Source of the DNA: Paulinella micropora
Taxonomy: Eukaryota > Cercozoa > Imbricatea > Euglyphida > Paulinellidae
Length of the DNA: 64,000 bases
Direction: 5' to 3'
NCBI GenBank assembly: GCA_019918135.1
Contig: WBZZ01004691.1
Span: 40,001 to 104,000, forward strand
Made by a program: the position numbers and the translations under genes. Of this stretch, positions 30,186-40,743 are shown one piece after another. The notes beneath the pieces were generated by a model. The model saw only the letters and a program-made list of their open reading frames with translations. It was not told the origin of the DNA and did no database searches. Positions within the stretch are counted from its first letter, which is position 1. Each line of letters opens with the position of its first letter.

Positions 30186-30189
30186 ATGG

Positions 30190-30805
30190 CGACTCTACCT
30201 CCGGACGGATGCTAGCCAGATCGGCATTGGCGGCGCCCTTCACAAAGGCCCAGAGCCCAGCGCTCCGGTTATTCAGTACTTCTCCCAGAAGGTCATAGAC
30301 ACGCAGACACGATGGGCGACCTACATCGGTGAAGCCTACGGAGTCATCTACGGTATCTAACAGTGCCGCTACTACATCGACGCCAGCGATCACGAACTCA
30401 CCATCGTTACCGACCATCGGCCCCTCTTATGGTTATGGCACGCTCACAGCCCCATGGTTGTCAACTGGGTCCTGGAGAACCTTCAAACGATCCGATTCAA
30501 GGTCGAATACCTCCCCGGTAAACAGAATCAACTCCCCGACGGTCTGTCACGTGTTCCCTGCATCGCCCCCGGCCAGCCCACTCTGATTGTCGAAGCCGAG
30601 ATGACCCTTCAGCTCTTATCCACCATTCTGGCACCCCGAGCAGGCTCTACCCTCTGGTTAGCTGTCGAACGTACGCACGCGGCCCTGGATACCCGTCTCA
30701 AGCCTCTCTCTTGTCGGATCCTCCGCGGCGGCCCCACTCTACGCAGCATTCAAGCCCCATGGGACTTGGCCATCTTCATTCCCTCCGCGGAACGCTCCCC
30801 GATGG
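30190..30805 (+). pseudogene. Family A RNase H
   Basis: Plus strand, from LRTDASQIGIGGALHKG at about 30203, then FSQKVIDTQTRWATYIGEAY, an in-frame TAA (30358-30360), YYIDASDHELTIVTDHRPLL and YLPGKQNQLPDGLSR. These are the hallmarks of gypsy RNase H (TDAS, catalytic Glu, TDH, final LPGxxN...D). It starts just where the minus-strand RT at 17260 would need continuation. A frameshift into the integrase frame lies near 30860. Confidence 0.85.
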
Positions 30806-32742
30806 TTGCCCGCGATATGTTCGCTCTTCGAAAACCATTCGCCCTGCTCATGCCTCAGGACTTGGTCCACTGCGTTCCCGATGACCCTTCCACAGAAGAT
30901 CGTCGAACAGTGCCGCAAGATCTTGTTCCTCGACAACAACCTCGTCTGGCTCGTCAACGGACTTGGTGTGGAGCAACATTACATCTATCCTCTTGTCGCC
31001 ACATCGCACGCGCGGCACGTCACCCGCCAGCAGATCATCCACGCGCAACGACAAGACGATCTCACGGCTCCTCTCTGGACTGACGGCGCTACTTCCGTCT
31101 CCGCCGGCTCCACCGAGCTGACCCTACGACAAGGTCTCGCCGTCACCATCGACTCCGACCAGTCTTCAGTCAAGGTTAATGTTTCAGAAGAGCTGCGCCG
31201 CCCTCTTATCAACTACGCCCATCTCATGCTGAACCACGCCAAAGCGCCGACGCTCGTCCCCTTCATCAAGGAGCGCTATGTCTGGTTCCGCACCGACGAT
31301 ATCCGAATCATGCACATTGACATCCTCGCCGCCCTCCGCGACTGCCACTTTTGCCAACTTGTCCACGCCCCCCTGACCCTTAACCATGGTCGCTACTCCT
31401 CGCTCACGTGGACACATCAGGGCCAGGGCATCGGTCTCGACCATGTCCACATCGGCATCCCCGGCGTCGTCTCTCAGTACATCCTGACCATCGTCGATCT
31501 CTTCTCGGGATTCCTCCAGTTTATCCCGTGCATCTCCACGTCCGCGGAAGAAACAGTGGAGCTCATCCTCAACCGGTGGGCCTACATATTTGGTTTTCCG
31601 GAAGCCATCTTCTCCGACTACCATAGCTCTTTCGTCAGCACGTTAGCAAAACAATTTTGCAGCGTAGCCTGCCTCGAATTACTCACCACCGCGCCCTACT
31701 CGCATCATCAACTTGGCTACGTCGAATGCCGCCACAAGGCCATCCGCACGGTCGTCCAGTCTCTCCCCAAGGCAGAAAAGACGAACTGGCCCAGCATCAT
31801 CCCTTCCCTCTCCTTCGCTCAGAACACCTATGTATCCACAGCAACCGGCACCACCGCCTTTGAAGGAATGCTCGCCCGCAAGCCCCGCTGCACGTTGGAC
31901 TTCTTCGATCGCCGGAGATTGTCAACGCCCGCCACCGCCTCCAGCGCCGCGCTCGACGCCTCACCTACGCTGTCACTACAGTCTGCCGAACAGATCGCTC
32001 TACTGAACAGCGCCCGCACCGCTGTCACAGCTTACGTCAGCGCGTACACCACCGTTACCCGCGCCCGGTCCGTCCCTCAAAAGAACCAAGGCCGCCGCAA
32101 GGCTGTCAAGGAAGGGAAAGTAGGCGACACAGGCCCAAGCCTTCCAAACAAGGCATTCCTGCCTCTTCCGTTCTCCAGTTCGACGGCCTATACACCATCG
32201 TTGAGCAGGTCAGCTCCAACAGCTTCAAGCTGCGCCACCTCAAGACCAACAAGGTATTGAAACGCATCGACCGCTCACACCTCGCCCCGTACACTGCGCC
32301 CACTGATGGCATCGCCCCGCTCAACACGGTCGCAGTGGACAACTACGATGACGACTCTGTCAACTACACAACCGGCCAAGTCGTTGCATTCATCGACCGA
32401 GACCAGGTTAAACTTGGCATCGTTTTGGATGAGTATCCAGAGAACGAGGAAAACGACCTCGTACTTCACCAACTCGGTACGACCTCGGACTTCACCAACT
32501 CGGTACGACCTCGGCCACCAACCCTCTCTTTCGTCCCATCTACGAAGACACGGAGGACAAGACTACTATCCAGCGCTGGGGCAAACCCTTAGCCACCTGG
32601 AAGCCCCTCTTCTTCGACACCACCAACGATCAAGTCGTTCATCGCCACATCGAGTGGTGCGCCTTCAAGAACAACAAAGACAAAGGCCGACTACCCGCCA
32701 ACGTTCTTAAACGTCTTCGAGGCCACTCATCACCGGCGAAAC
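30806..32742 (+). pseudogene. Family A integrase
   Basis: 484-residue frame (to 32260) with HHCC finger HLMLNH...CHFCQ, core D in GIGLDHVHIG, D in IFSDYHSSF and E in HHQLGYVECRHKA. The C-terminal module continues in another frame with QFDGLYTIVEQVSSNSFKLR (GPY/F-like) and RIDRSHLAPY. A tandem 26-nt duplication at 32463-32514 shifts the frame again; beyond it coding resumes (TTIQRWGKPLATWKPLFFDT, HIEWCAFKNNKDKGRLPANV) to about 32742. No chromodomain is evident. Confidence 0.82.
32463..32514 (+). repeat. 26-nt tandem duplication in integrase tail
   Basis: ACTTCACCAACTCGGTACGA plus CCTCGG occurs twice in a row. Since 26 is not a multiple of 3, it breaks the reading frame. Confidence 0.92.
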
Positions 32743-33328
32743 CTTCCCACTGCACATCTTCCAGAAAGGTAAGCAGGCAACATCGAAGGAATAGCCCTCC
32801 ATCACTCTCAAGTGGGTTTTACTGATCTTACCGGCTTCACCCGCCATCGCCCAGCGCTTTTCCCACTTGGCCCGCCATCGTCCCTAGTCAAGCTACGCCA
32901 CGACCAGAGTATCCCTGTAAGTCCTTGATTGCCTCTTATGCCTGCAGGTCAACGATCATTCTCATCGAACCTGAACACCTCAGTGATTATATCGGCACGG
33001 CATAATAATTATTGGTGCATTAACTTTGGCTCATCTCGTCTGTGTGATACATGGCCACCTAGCTTCCTACGGCTCGACGTCAGCTCCCCGATATCATAGC
33101 ATCGCTACTGCGCCCCAATTGTCTCAGTTCCGCTTCCGCATCCCGATATCCGGCCCCGGCTGATCTCCGTCTGCAATGCGCTACACATCGACGCACTTCC
33201 TTTTCATCTTCCCCTGAGGTTTAAAGAGACCCATGTTTCTCTTTTCTCCTTTTCCTTTTAGCGAGACAAGTCACTGACCCATCGTTAGTCACTCATTCTG
33301 TACGCAACTCTACTCAACCGTTAGGTCT
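32743..33328 (+). other. Family A 3' untranslated region
   Basis: No frame or repeat seen between the end of pol and the polypurine tract. Confidence 0.5.
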
Positions 33329-33352
33329 GGGGGGGGGGGGGAGGGGCGGAGC
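33329..33352 (+). promoter_or_regulatory. Polypurine tract of family A element
   Basis: A run of 13 G followed by AGGGGCGGAG, directly before the first base of LTR A3. It would prime plus-strand DNA synthesis; its place and strand confirm the plus orientation of the element. Confidence 0.8.
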
Positions 33353-33972
33353 TATCAGACTGAGCACTTTAACGACCGGCCAAAATCACTACCGTTGACT
33401 TTTCACTGTTTTTGACCGGTCGGGCGTTAGATTCTCCTCTGCACGATGTTTCGACTTCACTAACTAGTTTTCGATTTCGTTCAGAAATGACTTCAAACGA
33501 TCAAGTCAAAGTTCTTTTTAGAAAAGATTAACTATAGCCTTTTTCCCACTCTATTGCCTTTTCCCCTGATTTCCCGTGAAACACTCACGTTGCGGTAAAT
33601 TTGTGGACAAGGAAACCAGAGTGACGGAAAACAATATTTCGACTTGCTTTTTACATCCATAACTGAGGAAACTTTTTCCAAATGCAAATTTCGGACACTT
33701 GAAATTATAAGTCGGACTTGAAGCCCTTCAAGTGCTTTACAGCTGTTTCAAGTTACGCGAGCTCACCAACTCACAATCTACGTTCATTTGTGTTCGTACT
33801 TTGCATTCCAAGTCTGCAAACAAGTAGAAATCTACGTAAATAAACGAAGTGACCTCTCTGCTATTTACTGGTATTTCACCTGCTCTTAGGAGTCAGGACT
33901 TAATGCAGCCATAGAGACTCTTAATAAGAGTTCGTTGTGTAATTATCCCTTGGGGTTGTATCCAAACTCACA
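33353..33972 (+). repeat. Family A 3' LTR (A3)
   Basis: Pairs with 13253-13827. It starts TATCAGACTGAGCAC after the polypurine tract and ends AACTCACA before unrelated sequence. It is longer than A2, mostly because of ~30 nt near 33800 (CCAAGTCTGCAAACAAGTAG) that A1 also has, so A2 lost it. Confidence 0.87.
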
Positions 33973-34541
33973 ACTTAGGCAGACCGGGGGTAGTCTAGAC
34001 TCACACTAGGCACGGTGGGGGGGGCGATGAGTGAATTTAGGGTAACACGGGGTGTGCAATTTTGTCCGAGGGGAAGGGTCCGGGCCATTCACGAGTCACA
34101 GACCATCACTCGAGATAATTTTGACATTTTATCCCGGTTCGGTTCGGCTGGTCACGAGTCTTAACTCGACTTCTCGCGGACCCTGACGAGGGCACGCTCG
34201 AGGGGGAGAGGGGCTTATGCCGACCCACCGGTATATCATGGCATTACTCTATGTTCCGGTCTGTCGGTTAAGCGGCTTGGCTTGGAGAGTACGGAGTCCC
34301 TCTACGTTAGGTATTCAGAGTCCTGTCGTTAGACAGTCGTTATATTATTTTTTGTCGGTTCAAATCAAAAGATATTATTCAATGCAAGCCGGGGTCTAAA
34401 TCCACTCAATCCAAGCACTGAGAATAACCTAATCTTCCTCCTTTGCAAAAGAGAGGAAACCAGTATGGTGGGAAAATGTAGGAGACTGTCAGAGCTAAGA
34501 AACAAAAAGGAAACAGAGAGCCATTTCCAAATGTCAGCCCT

Positions 34542-34600
34542 AACGATAATATTATCCGGTGTTAAAAGTAGTACCGGTTACCTGTCTTAATATTATCGTT
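34542..34600. repeat. Perfect 13-bp inverted repeat with inner stem
   Basis: AACGATAATATTA (34542-34554) and TAATATTATCGTT (34588-34600) are exact reverse complements. Within the 33-nt loop CCGGT (34556-34560) and ACCGG (34573-34577) also pair. Confidence 0.85.
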
Positions 34601-35525
34601 TTGAACCGGCTCAAAGTATATATATAAAAACGGGTATAACCATATCTTGACTAGATACAGCTCATCTATACGTCACTGTGTATAGGGGTATAAGAAAAGG
34701 TCGCATATTTACCTATCTGTGCCTACAATCCCCCCTCCCCGTCTTATACGGGAACCGTGGTTCATAGGGGTAGATTGGTAAATATCGTCGGTTGAGAGAT
34801 TCCTCTCCGGATCTGTTTCCTCATGGATGTCCGGCTCCTGAGGAGTCACACCATTGAGCAAACACTAGCAGCCCATGAGCCGTAATCTTGTTCGATCCTT
34901 ATCGTTCCGACTCTACATAGCTCTGTTCATCTTTCCTAGAAGAAAAGACCTACTACTATGTAAATCCGAGTATCCGTTGGGCTCTGACCTTCATTCCCTT
35001 TGTACGTCGTACGCATTACAAAATGCAAATTTGAGTTTGGAGTTTTCGACTTCAATTTTGAATTTGGATTTTGAACTATCTCCTCTCCCCCTTTTATGGC
35101 GATCTGCCATAGACGTACAACGGTATGACCATGTTGCTGTCGTACCATCCCGACTCGCCTTGTCCCTCCGCCGTGCCTTTCCGGGTCTCTGACCCGCAAA
35201 TGCTGGTGCCCCTGAAACTTCACGAGGTTCAGGGTCCCAAGCACATGCAGCAGTTCTGGTCGACCCGAAGGATCTGTGATTCTGAGATTACCGAGAAGTT
35301 CCCAACTGCGTTGATGAGAACTTCTGAACAACCCCGTCCATCGTTGGAATGAACGGGCGCTATGCCAGTGTCAAGGTTGCAGTTGGCGTATTAGGCGTTG
35401 TTTGTTTGGTTTGGTCGTCTGCAGACATTTTCTTATTGCCCCACCGCAAGTGTCTACTTCGCTGAGGCGAAGGTGTAAGTGTCTAGTGATATGTACAACC
35501 CACTGATCTGGGTCTCAAAACGCGT

Positions 35526-35795
35526 CTATGCTAAGTCGTCGGAGCATTCGTGCTCGAGGTAGTCCATGAACTCCTCTTCGCTAAACGGCGATGGTGGTTG
35601 CCACCTCCAGACGGGCTGTTCCTCCGCTGGTGAGTTGATCTCATGGTCTAGGCGTGCCTTCCAAGCCTTCGCCTCCGACCAGGACAAGTCTTCTCCAACT
35701 ACCGAATTCTGTGGCGCGGTATATCCCATGCCTGGGTATAGGTCTCTAATGATTCCCCCCAGCTGGTATTCGTACTGTTGTCGCCAGTACGGCCA
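35526..35795 (-). CDS. Small acidic unassigned ORF
   Basis: Open for about 89 codons after a TGA; the first ATG at 35729 gives 67 residues. It contains QYEYQLGGIIRDLYPGMGYT, LSWSEAKAWKARLDHEINS and EEEFMDYLEHECSDDLA. The mixed hydrophobic, aromatic and acidic composition looks more like real coding than the shadow frames around it. No family recognised; it could be an exon or a relic fragment. Confidence 0.3.
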   Translation of the reverse strand, partial: WPYWRQQYEYQLGGIIRDLYPGMGYTAPQNSVVGEDLSWSEAKAWKARLDHEINSPAEEQPVWRWQPPSPFSEEEFMDYLEHECSDDLA

Positions 35796-35997
35796 CTGAT
35801 GTCAATAGTGGTAGATAAATTATAACGCCCGATTCCGTTGATGCCATCGAAACTCGTCGTTCTGAATGATTCTGTCCCAACCTAGTCTGTCTTGGGCCCT
35901 GAGCTACCCCAGTCCTCGAAACCTTGCACTCGGGCTCGGTACGTGTTGGGTACGTTCTCGTCAGGGTCAACCAACTGGTTGCGCGCGGGATGTCTCT

Positions 35998-36214
35998 TGT
36001 ACTATCCCCAACGATAGCTCAATGGAAGAGTAAGTCGGTAATATAACCAAACACAGTCCTCAAAAAGAGAATGATATCTCGTTATATTAGCTCAGTGACG
36101 CAAAGACAACAAGCCGCCAAAAGACCAGGATCAAATTGGCATTTCAGACGTGTCCGGCCAGACGAAATCTATAGATAAGTTTTTTACCGGATAATTCGGG
36201 GGGTGATGTCCACA
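35998..36214 (-). repeat. Family B 3' LTR (copy 1)
   Basis: On the minus strand it runs TGTGGACATCACCCCCCG ... ATAGTACA, 217 nt with TG/CA ends. It aligns with 52988-53227 (ATCACCCCCCGGATA, GAGCTAATATAACGAGA, GAGGACTGTGTTTGGTT, GAGCTATCGTTGGGG). Both end in CA, after which the sequences differ. Confidence 0.8.
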
Positions 36215-36233
36215 GTACCCCCTCCCAGTTTTT
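36215..36233 (-). promoter_or_regulatory. Polypurine tract of family B copy 1
   Basis: Minus strand AAAACTGGGAGGGGGTAC lies directly before the TG of the LTR, the expected place for the plus-strand primer. Confidence 0.7.
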
Positions 36234-37030
36234 TATGGCGGAACTTCGTTTCCGACATAATACGCTTTGAACTGATTTCTTTTCTGACTAAGATTCGTTT
36301 AGAGTTATGTATGAAGATACATCAACCCACGAATTAGCCGTTATAAAACAACAATGATACTTGCCCTGGTACCAATCGTATATATACTCTAGTACATTCA
36401 GTATCTATATTAAAATCTTCCTCTTTCTTCTGTCGATAAGATATTTGTGCAGTATGTCCAAGTATAATGTTTTATGGTTGAGTAATAATGTAATGTCGCC
36501 ATTTCCATATATATGTAATAACCGGTCGTCGGTTTCCATAAATACATTTACTTTTTGTGAAGACATACCCTTGTATAAATCGGTATCCTTTAATATAGTG
36601 TCAGGTGATCAAGTCTGACGACTATATCCGAAGTTGGGTTGAGTGCGCCCTAACCTTGCGATATGCCGATACAAGTAGAGATCGATGGAATCCGGTGTAG
36701 CAGTTCATGTTATTAAAATATATCAGTTCTTGATTAGACTGTAGAGTCTTTAATGAGATCATCATTCTGGTACTAATGCGGGTCGTATCCAGGAAACACC
36801 ATCGCTCACTCAAATAGCGATCCCGTAACGGTGCTGTTTCGTGGCCGTCTCGTCTGTCTCTGCCGAAGCAAGAGAATAGAATGCCTATTTTTTGTCAGCT
36901 GTGTCTTGTTAATCTCTAGAAGAATGAATAGTAGCTTAAATATCTAAGTAAGGGTGTCGAGACGATATTGGATCAATGCTATGTTCGCAATCGATCAGGT
37001 CCACAATACTTCTAGAAAAAAAATACTTAC
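36234..37030 (-). other. Family B 3' non-coding region
   Basis: Matches 58206-58740 of copy 3. A short minus-strand frame (SERWCF..TTRISTRMMISLK) appears in both copies, but the copies are too alike for this to show coding. No envelope-like features are seen. Confidence 0.55.
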
Positions 37031-37653
37031 TATAGACGCCGTTTACGCGCGCGGACTCCTTTACCTGGTGGAGGATCTCCAACCAAAGTTAAGTCTAAGG
37101 TAGACTGTTCGAGGACGTCCCAAATTTTGTGAGGGATTGCGCCTTGTGCCAAGTCAAAAGGAATGTCTAGCACCCCTCGTGGTAGTGCTTGTATGGTCCA
37201 CGCGCTATGATCTTTATCTGTAGGAGATATGGTATCATCCCATGTCTCAAGTTTCTTGGCGTCTTTATATACTGGAAGGTATTATCTTACTTTAGGATCT
37301 TCCACTGGATCCAGACTCCTCCAGAAATGTAAGACTGGTTGTATTATTTGTGCCGCAGTCGAAATTCGATTCGATCGCGTATGGCGTTTGTGAGGTACTG
37401 CCATGACTCTCATGAGATATAAATCTGAGAGCGTGTCATCTGCTACATGTTGGGCCGCAGGCCTCACCACGTAAAAAGCGTCTTTGGCCCATGAAATATG
37501 TCCAATCGCATCTCCTTCTTTCCAACTAGGGTGAACGAGAGTGTCATTGCCCGCGCGAGGGTCTTGATCTCCGTCATCGCTCCCCTCTTGATGGACTCCT
37601 TGCGAACGTGCCGTCCTTATCGCCTTTCTCGGTCGGTCGTAGATAAGGTCATT
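37031..37653 (-). pseudogene. Family B Pol C-terminal tail, copy 1
   Basis: Continues the pol frame beyond TAA 37656-37654 (CAA in copies 2 and 3) through AIGHISWAKDAFY, AADDTLSDLYLMRV-like sequence and a second TAA after DPVEDPKVR (CAA in copy 3). It ends IPHKIWDVLEQSTLDLTL and KGVRARKRRL before TAG. The tail has no recognised domain; its basic end could be a nuclear localisation signal. Confidence 0.65.
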
Positions 37654-40600
37654 TTACGCTCTCCTTATTTGCGCCTCCGTGAACTTTCCTTCCGGCACGT
37701 TCGACTCCACCCTTTTGCGGGTCTGAGTCCCCGCCGCACTTTTGCGGTCGGTGGCCCGCTTGTTCTCCAGCTCAGCCTCCTCCTTCTCCGCTAGTGGTGC
37801 CCTGTAGGCATCCCGTTCCGAGATATCCTCCTTACGGATTGGTGGGACCTCTTTAAAGTCAGCCTCCATCCGTTTGAGTGCTTGATCAACGGACTCATCT
37901 TCAAGTAGGAAGGGATCATACTTAATCAGCCTTCGTACATTGACTATTTGAACTTTCCCTCTGCCCCTGATTTTATAATTCAAAGGCCCCATCTGTTCCA
38001 TGATCTGGTATGGTCCTTTCCAGTGGATGAACAGCTTCGAGCTGACTCCCTGAGGAACCTGAGGATGGTACAGTAGTACAATATCCCCGACCTGAAATCT
38101 GACTTGATCCAGGTGTGCCTGCCTGACACCTTCAGCATCAGTCTTCCTGCGCTCCGCCTCCCTATGCGCCTGTACTATTTGCTCCGCCTCCATCTTCGCC
38201 CGAAGTCTCATCCCAAACAGCTCATCCTGATCTGCCCATGAATCTTTTTTGTGCAGCAGTGAGGCTGGGATGGCGGGCTCACGCCCATATACCAATTGGT
38301 ATGGCGAGACGGAACCTTTTGAACCACCTAACGCTGTAGAGGGTAGGCAATTCATAGCAAAGGCAAACGAGGATACTGCCTCCATCCATGCCTTTTGGTT
38401 CTCCTTCTTCATACAATACATCTTCAGCGCGGCTTTGAGGGGTCTATGCACCCGCTCTATCTTGCCGTTCGCTCTGGGGTTATAGGCGGTGACATATTGC
38501 CATTTCATGCCGTAATATGCAGATAGCTTGTCGATGACTTCATTATTAAAGTCAGAGCCTCGATCTGAGCATATTTTTCTCGGCACCCCAATCTGTGAGA
38601 TGATCCTGTCAATCAACGCCTTGGCTGTTGTTTCGCCCGTAACGTCTTTGACTGGGACCACCCATTTATAGTTGGTGGCTCTGTCTATGGCCGTTAGAAG
38701 GTATCTGTAACCTTCCGTCGTGACCGGGAAAGGTCCTACATGATCAGTGTGTAAGAACTCGAACATTCCTAAGTGTAAAGGAAAAGTCCCGATCAGGCCA
38801 AAATTCGCCTTCAATGGTGTTTTGGATGTCTTGCATGGGATGCATGCATTGACCTGTTCATCAATATTCTCCTTCATCTTCTTCCACCAGAATCGTCTCG
38901 AAATGAACATATGCGTTCTTTGTCGGCCCGGGTGCGCCAGTAGTGGGCAGTTATGAGCAGCGACAAAAATGATGTGTCTGAGTTTCTCAGGAACCCAGAG
39001 AGTCCATTTGTCTGGTTGTGATGCATAGCGCCCGTGTTGGCCTTTGTACCACAAGAGACCGTCTCTCCACCCCATCTCCTTCTGTTGCTCCTTAATCTCC
39101 TTCGTCATTTTCAGCTCGTTCGGGTTCTTGTATAGCTGTATTAGCTCTTTGAACTCCGGATCGAGAGCCTGTTGCTGTCTCCATGCAGTGGGTGAGGCTA
39201 TGTGGATAGTCCCATCCTCTAGCTGCACTCCTATCCTCTCAGGGTTTTCGTCTAACTCCTCCTTGTTCTCCTGCGGGGGTTCCGCATATGCTTCTTGCTT
39301 AATCTCTTCTTGTTTTATCTCCGCCTTCATATTCTCATATGCTTCATAGGACCACTCAGCATCCTCGACGACATGTGCTGTACAACATATCCCATGATCC
39401 GGACCTTGCGGGCTATTATGACGTAGACCCGATTGGTTATATCGGACCCCTCTCGCCATCTGCATCGACTCGATATGATGCACTTCGTATGTGCAGTCTG
39501 GGGATAGATCCTCCATTTCTGCTGATGATACGAGAGCTGCCACTTCTGAGTGAAACTCTAGCCTGGAGAGGCTGTCAGCGACAGCATTTCGCTTGCCGGG
39601 TAGATGGACCATTGTAAAATTGAAACATGACAAGAATGCATGCCATCTCGCTAGACGGCCAGTCTGTTCATGATTCATCAGCCATAGTAAATTCTGGTGA
39701 TCAGTCCTTACTATAAACTGAGGTCCACCCCATAAATACTCTCTCAACCGTTTGAGGGCCCAGACCACCGCCAGTGCCTCTCTCTGTCTCGTACAATAGT
39801 TTCGCTCCGCCGAGCACAACTTTCTACTTATAAACATGATCGGGCGCAACTTTTTCTTTTCATCTTCCTGTTGTAAGACTGCGCCGATCGCGAACTTTGA
39901 TGCGTCTGTGTTGACTACGAATTGCTTCGAAAAGTCGGGCATCATCAGCACGAGTCCGCCATCCTTCGGATCTTTATAGATGAGATCTTTGAGCGTGTTG
40001 TACGCTTCAAAGGCTTCATCATCCCACTTCTCAAAATCACCGAAGTCGATCATTCTCTCCAACTTAGCCCGAGTTGCACCCCAATTGGGTATGAACTGGC
40101 TGTAATATTGCGCCATCGCAAGAAATGAGTGCAGCTCTGTGCGATTCTTCGGCCTCTGTCGGCTCATGATCTCCTCCCTCTTCTCTTTGGATATCGAGAC
40201 TCTGTTGTAAGAGATTTCGTACCCCAAATATGTCACGCTTGTCTTTGCGAGTTGATATTTCTTCAAATTACATTTCAGGCCAAATAGTTTGATACGCCTG
40301 AAAATATCTGTTAGATGGTCGATGTGCTCTTCCATCGTATTGGAGTACACGATAATGTCATCGATGTAACAAAATGCGTACTCTCCCGCCTTCTGTCCTC
40401 TTCTCCTCATGAAACCTCCCTCTGTCTGGTCATTATAATTGCTACTCAGCATGCTTTGCATCGCTTTCTGAAAGAGTCCCGGGGCCTGTTTGAGTCCCAT
40501 CGGAAGTACTTTCCACTGATATGTCTCCATTCCTACTACAAATGCAGTCGGCCATCTGGACTTTTCATCCAGTGGAATTTGCCAGAAGCCATTCTTCAGA

Positions 40601-40743
40601 TCAATGACTGAGTATAGCTTGGCGTTCCGCAATACTCGCCTTCCTTCTTCAAGAGTAGGTAATGGATTTCGTTCCTCCTCTAAAATTTTATTGACGCGGG
40701 CATAGTTAACCGTTAAGCGCCATTCTCCTCCCGGTTTAGGCAC
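37654..40743 (-). CDS. Family B Pol: reverse transcriptase, RNase H, integrase (copy 1)
   Basis: 1029 residues open. RT: SVIDLKNGFWQIPLDEKSRW, LPMGLKQAPGLFQKAM and CYIDDIIVYSNTMEEH (catalytic YIDD intact). RNase H: VVNTDASKFAIGAVLQQE, REALAVVWALKRLREYL, RTDHQNLLWLM and LPGKRNAVADSLSR. Integrase: HPGRQRTHMF..CIPCKTSK finger; D in LHTDHVGPF, D in SDRGSDFNNE, E in NPRANGKIERVHRP; GPY/F module FIHWKGPYQIMEQMG. The frame opens upstream of 40743 in register (residues IAEEQARQLLDEDFIERSTS), so 40743 is not a true start; it is part of Gag-Pol. Order RT-RH-IN defines Ty3/gypsy. This is the most intact RT-IN in the window. Confidence 0.93.
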   Translation of the reverse strand: MPKPGGEWRLTVNYARVNKILEEERNPLPTLEEGRRVLRNAKLYSVIDLKNGFWQIPLDEKSRWPTAFVVGMETYQWKVLPMGLKQAPGLFQKAMQSMLSSNYNDQTEGGFMRRRGQKAGEYAFCYIDDIIVYSNTMEEHIDHLTDIFRRIKLFGLKCNLKKYQLAKTSVTYLGYEISYNRVSISKEKREEIMSRQRPKNRTELHSFLAMAQYYSQFIPNWGATRAKLERMIDFGDFEKWDDEAFEAYNTLKDLIYKDPKDGGLVLMMPDFSKQFVVNTDASKFAIGAVLQQEDEKKKLRPIMFISRKLCSAERNYCTRQREALAVVWALKRLREYLWGGPQFIVRTDHQNLLWLMNHEQTGRLARWHAFLSCFNFTMVHLPGKRNAVADSLSRLEFHSEVAALVSSAEMEDLSPDCTYEVHHIESMQMARGVRYNQSGLRHNSPQGPDHGICCTAHVVEDAEWSYEAYENMKAEIKQEEIKQEAYAEPPQENKEELDENPERIGVQLEDGTIHIASPTAWRQQQALDPEFKELIQLYKNPNELKMTKEIKEQQKEMGWRDGLLWYKGQHGRYASQPDKWTLWVPEKLRHIIFVAAHNCPLLAHPGRQRTHMFISRRFWWKKMKENIDEQVNACIPCKTSKTPLKANFGLIGTFPLHLGMFEFLHTDHVGPFPVTTEGYRYLLTAIDRATNYKWVVPVKDVTGETTAKALIDRIISQIGVPRKICSDRGSDFNNEVIDKLSAYYGMKWQYVTAYNPRANGKIERVHRPLKAALKMYCMKKENQKAWMEAVSSFAFAMNCLPSTALGGSKGSVSPYQLVYGREPAIPASLLHKKDSWADQDELFGMRLRAKMEAEQIVQAHREAERRKTDAEGVRQAHLDQVRFQVGDIVLLYHPQVPQGVSSKLFIHWKGPYQIMEQMGPLNYKIRGRGKVQIVNVRRLIKYDPFLLEDESVDQALKRMEADFKEVPPIRKEDISERDAYRAPLAEKEEAELENKRATDRKSAAGTQTRKRVESNVPEGKFTEAQIRRA

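Larger units (their letters stand above)
13253..33972 (+). mobile_element. Family A Ty3/gypsy element with internal inversions and nested copia
   Basis: Bounded by plus-oriented LTRs at 13253-13827 and 33353-33972, with a leader after the first and a G-rich tract before the second. Internal modules in plus order: leader (+), gag (-) 14106-16832, protease (+) 16870-17258, RT to linker (-) 17259-30185, RNase H and integrase (+) 30190-32742. Turning each minus block in place gives gag, protease, linker, RT, RNase H, integrase, the normal Ty3/gypsy order. A copia element occupies 17965-26087 inside the RT. Flanks show no clean target-site duplication. The gag-like material at 26783-28490 does not fit this simple picture and may be a further insertion. 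Confidence 0.72.
33973..35997. other. Unassigned interval between gypsy families A and B
   Basis: No element motif recognised. It holds a strong inverted repeat (34542-34600), an AT-rich TATATATATAAAAA stretch about 34615-34630, a plus-strand frame ending 35352 (MLVPLKLHEVQGPKHMQQFW), and a minus-strand small frame at 35526-35795. It may be pre-insertion host DNA or an unknown repeat. Confidence 0.4.

Noticed and set aside
36003-36100. tRNA-like stretch in the family B LTR (TAGCTCAATGGAAGAG)
   Set aside because: An A-box-like string but no B-box or cloverleaf; it is conserved because it is LTR.
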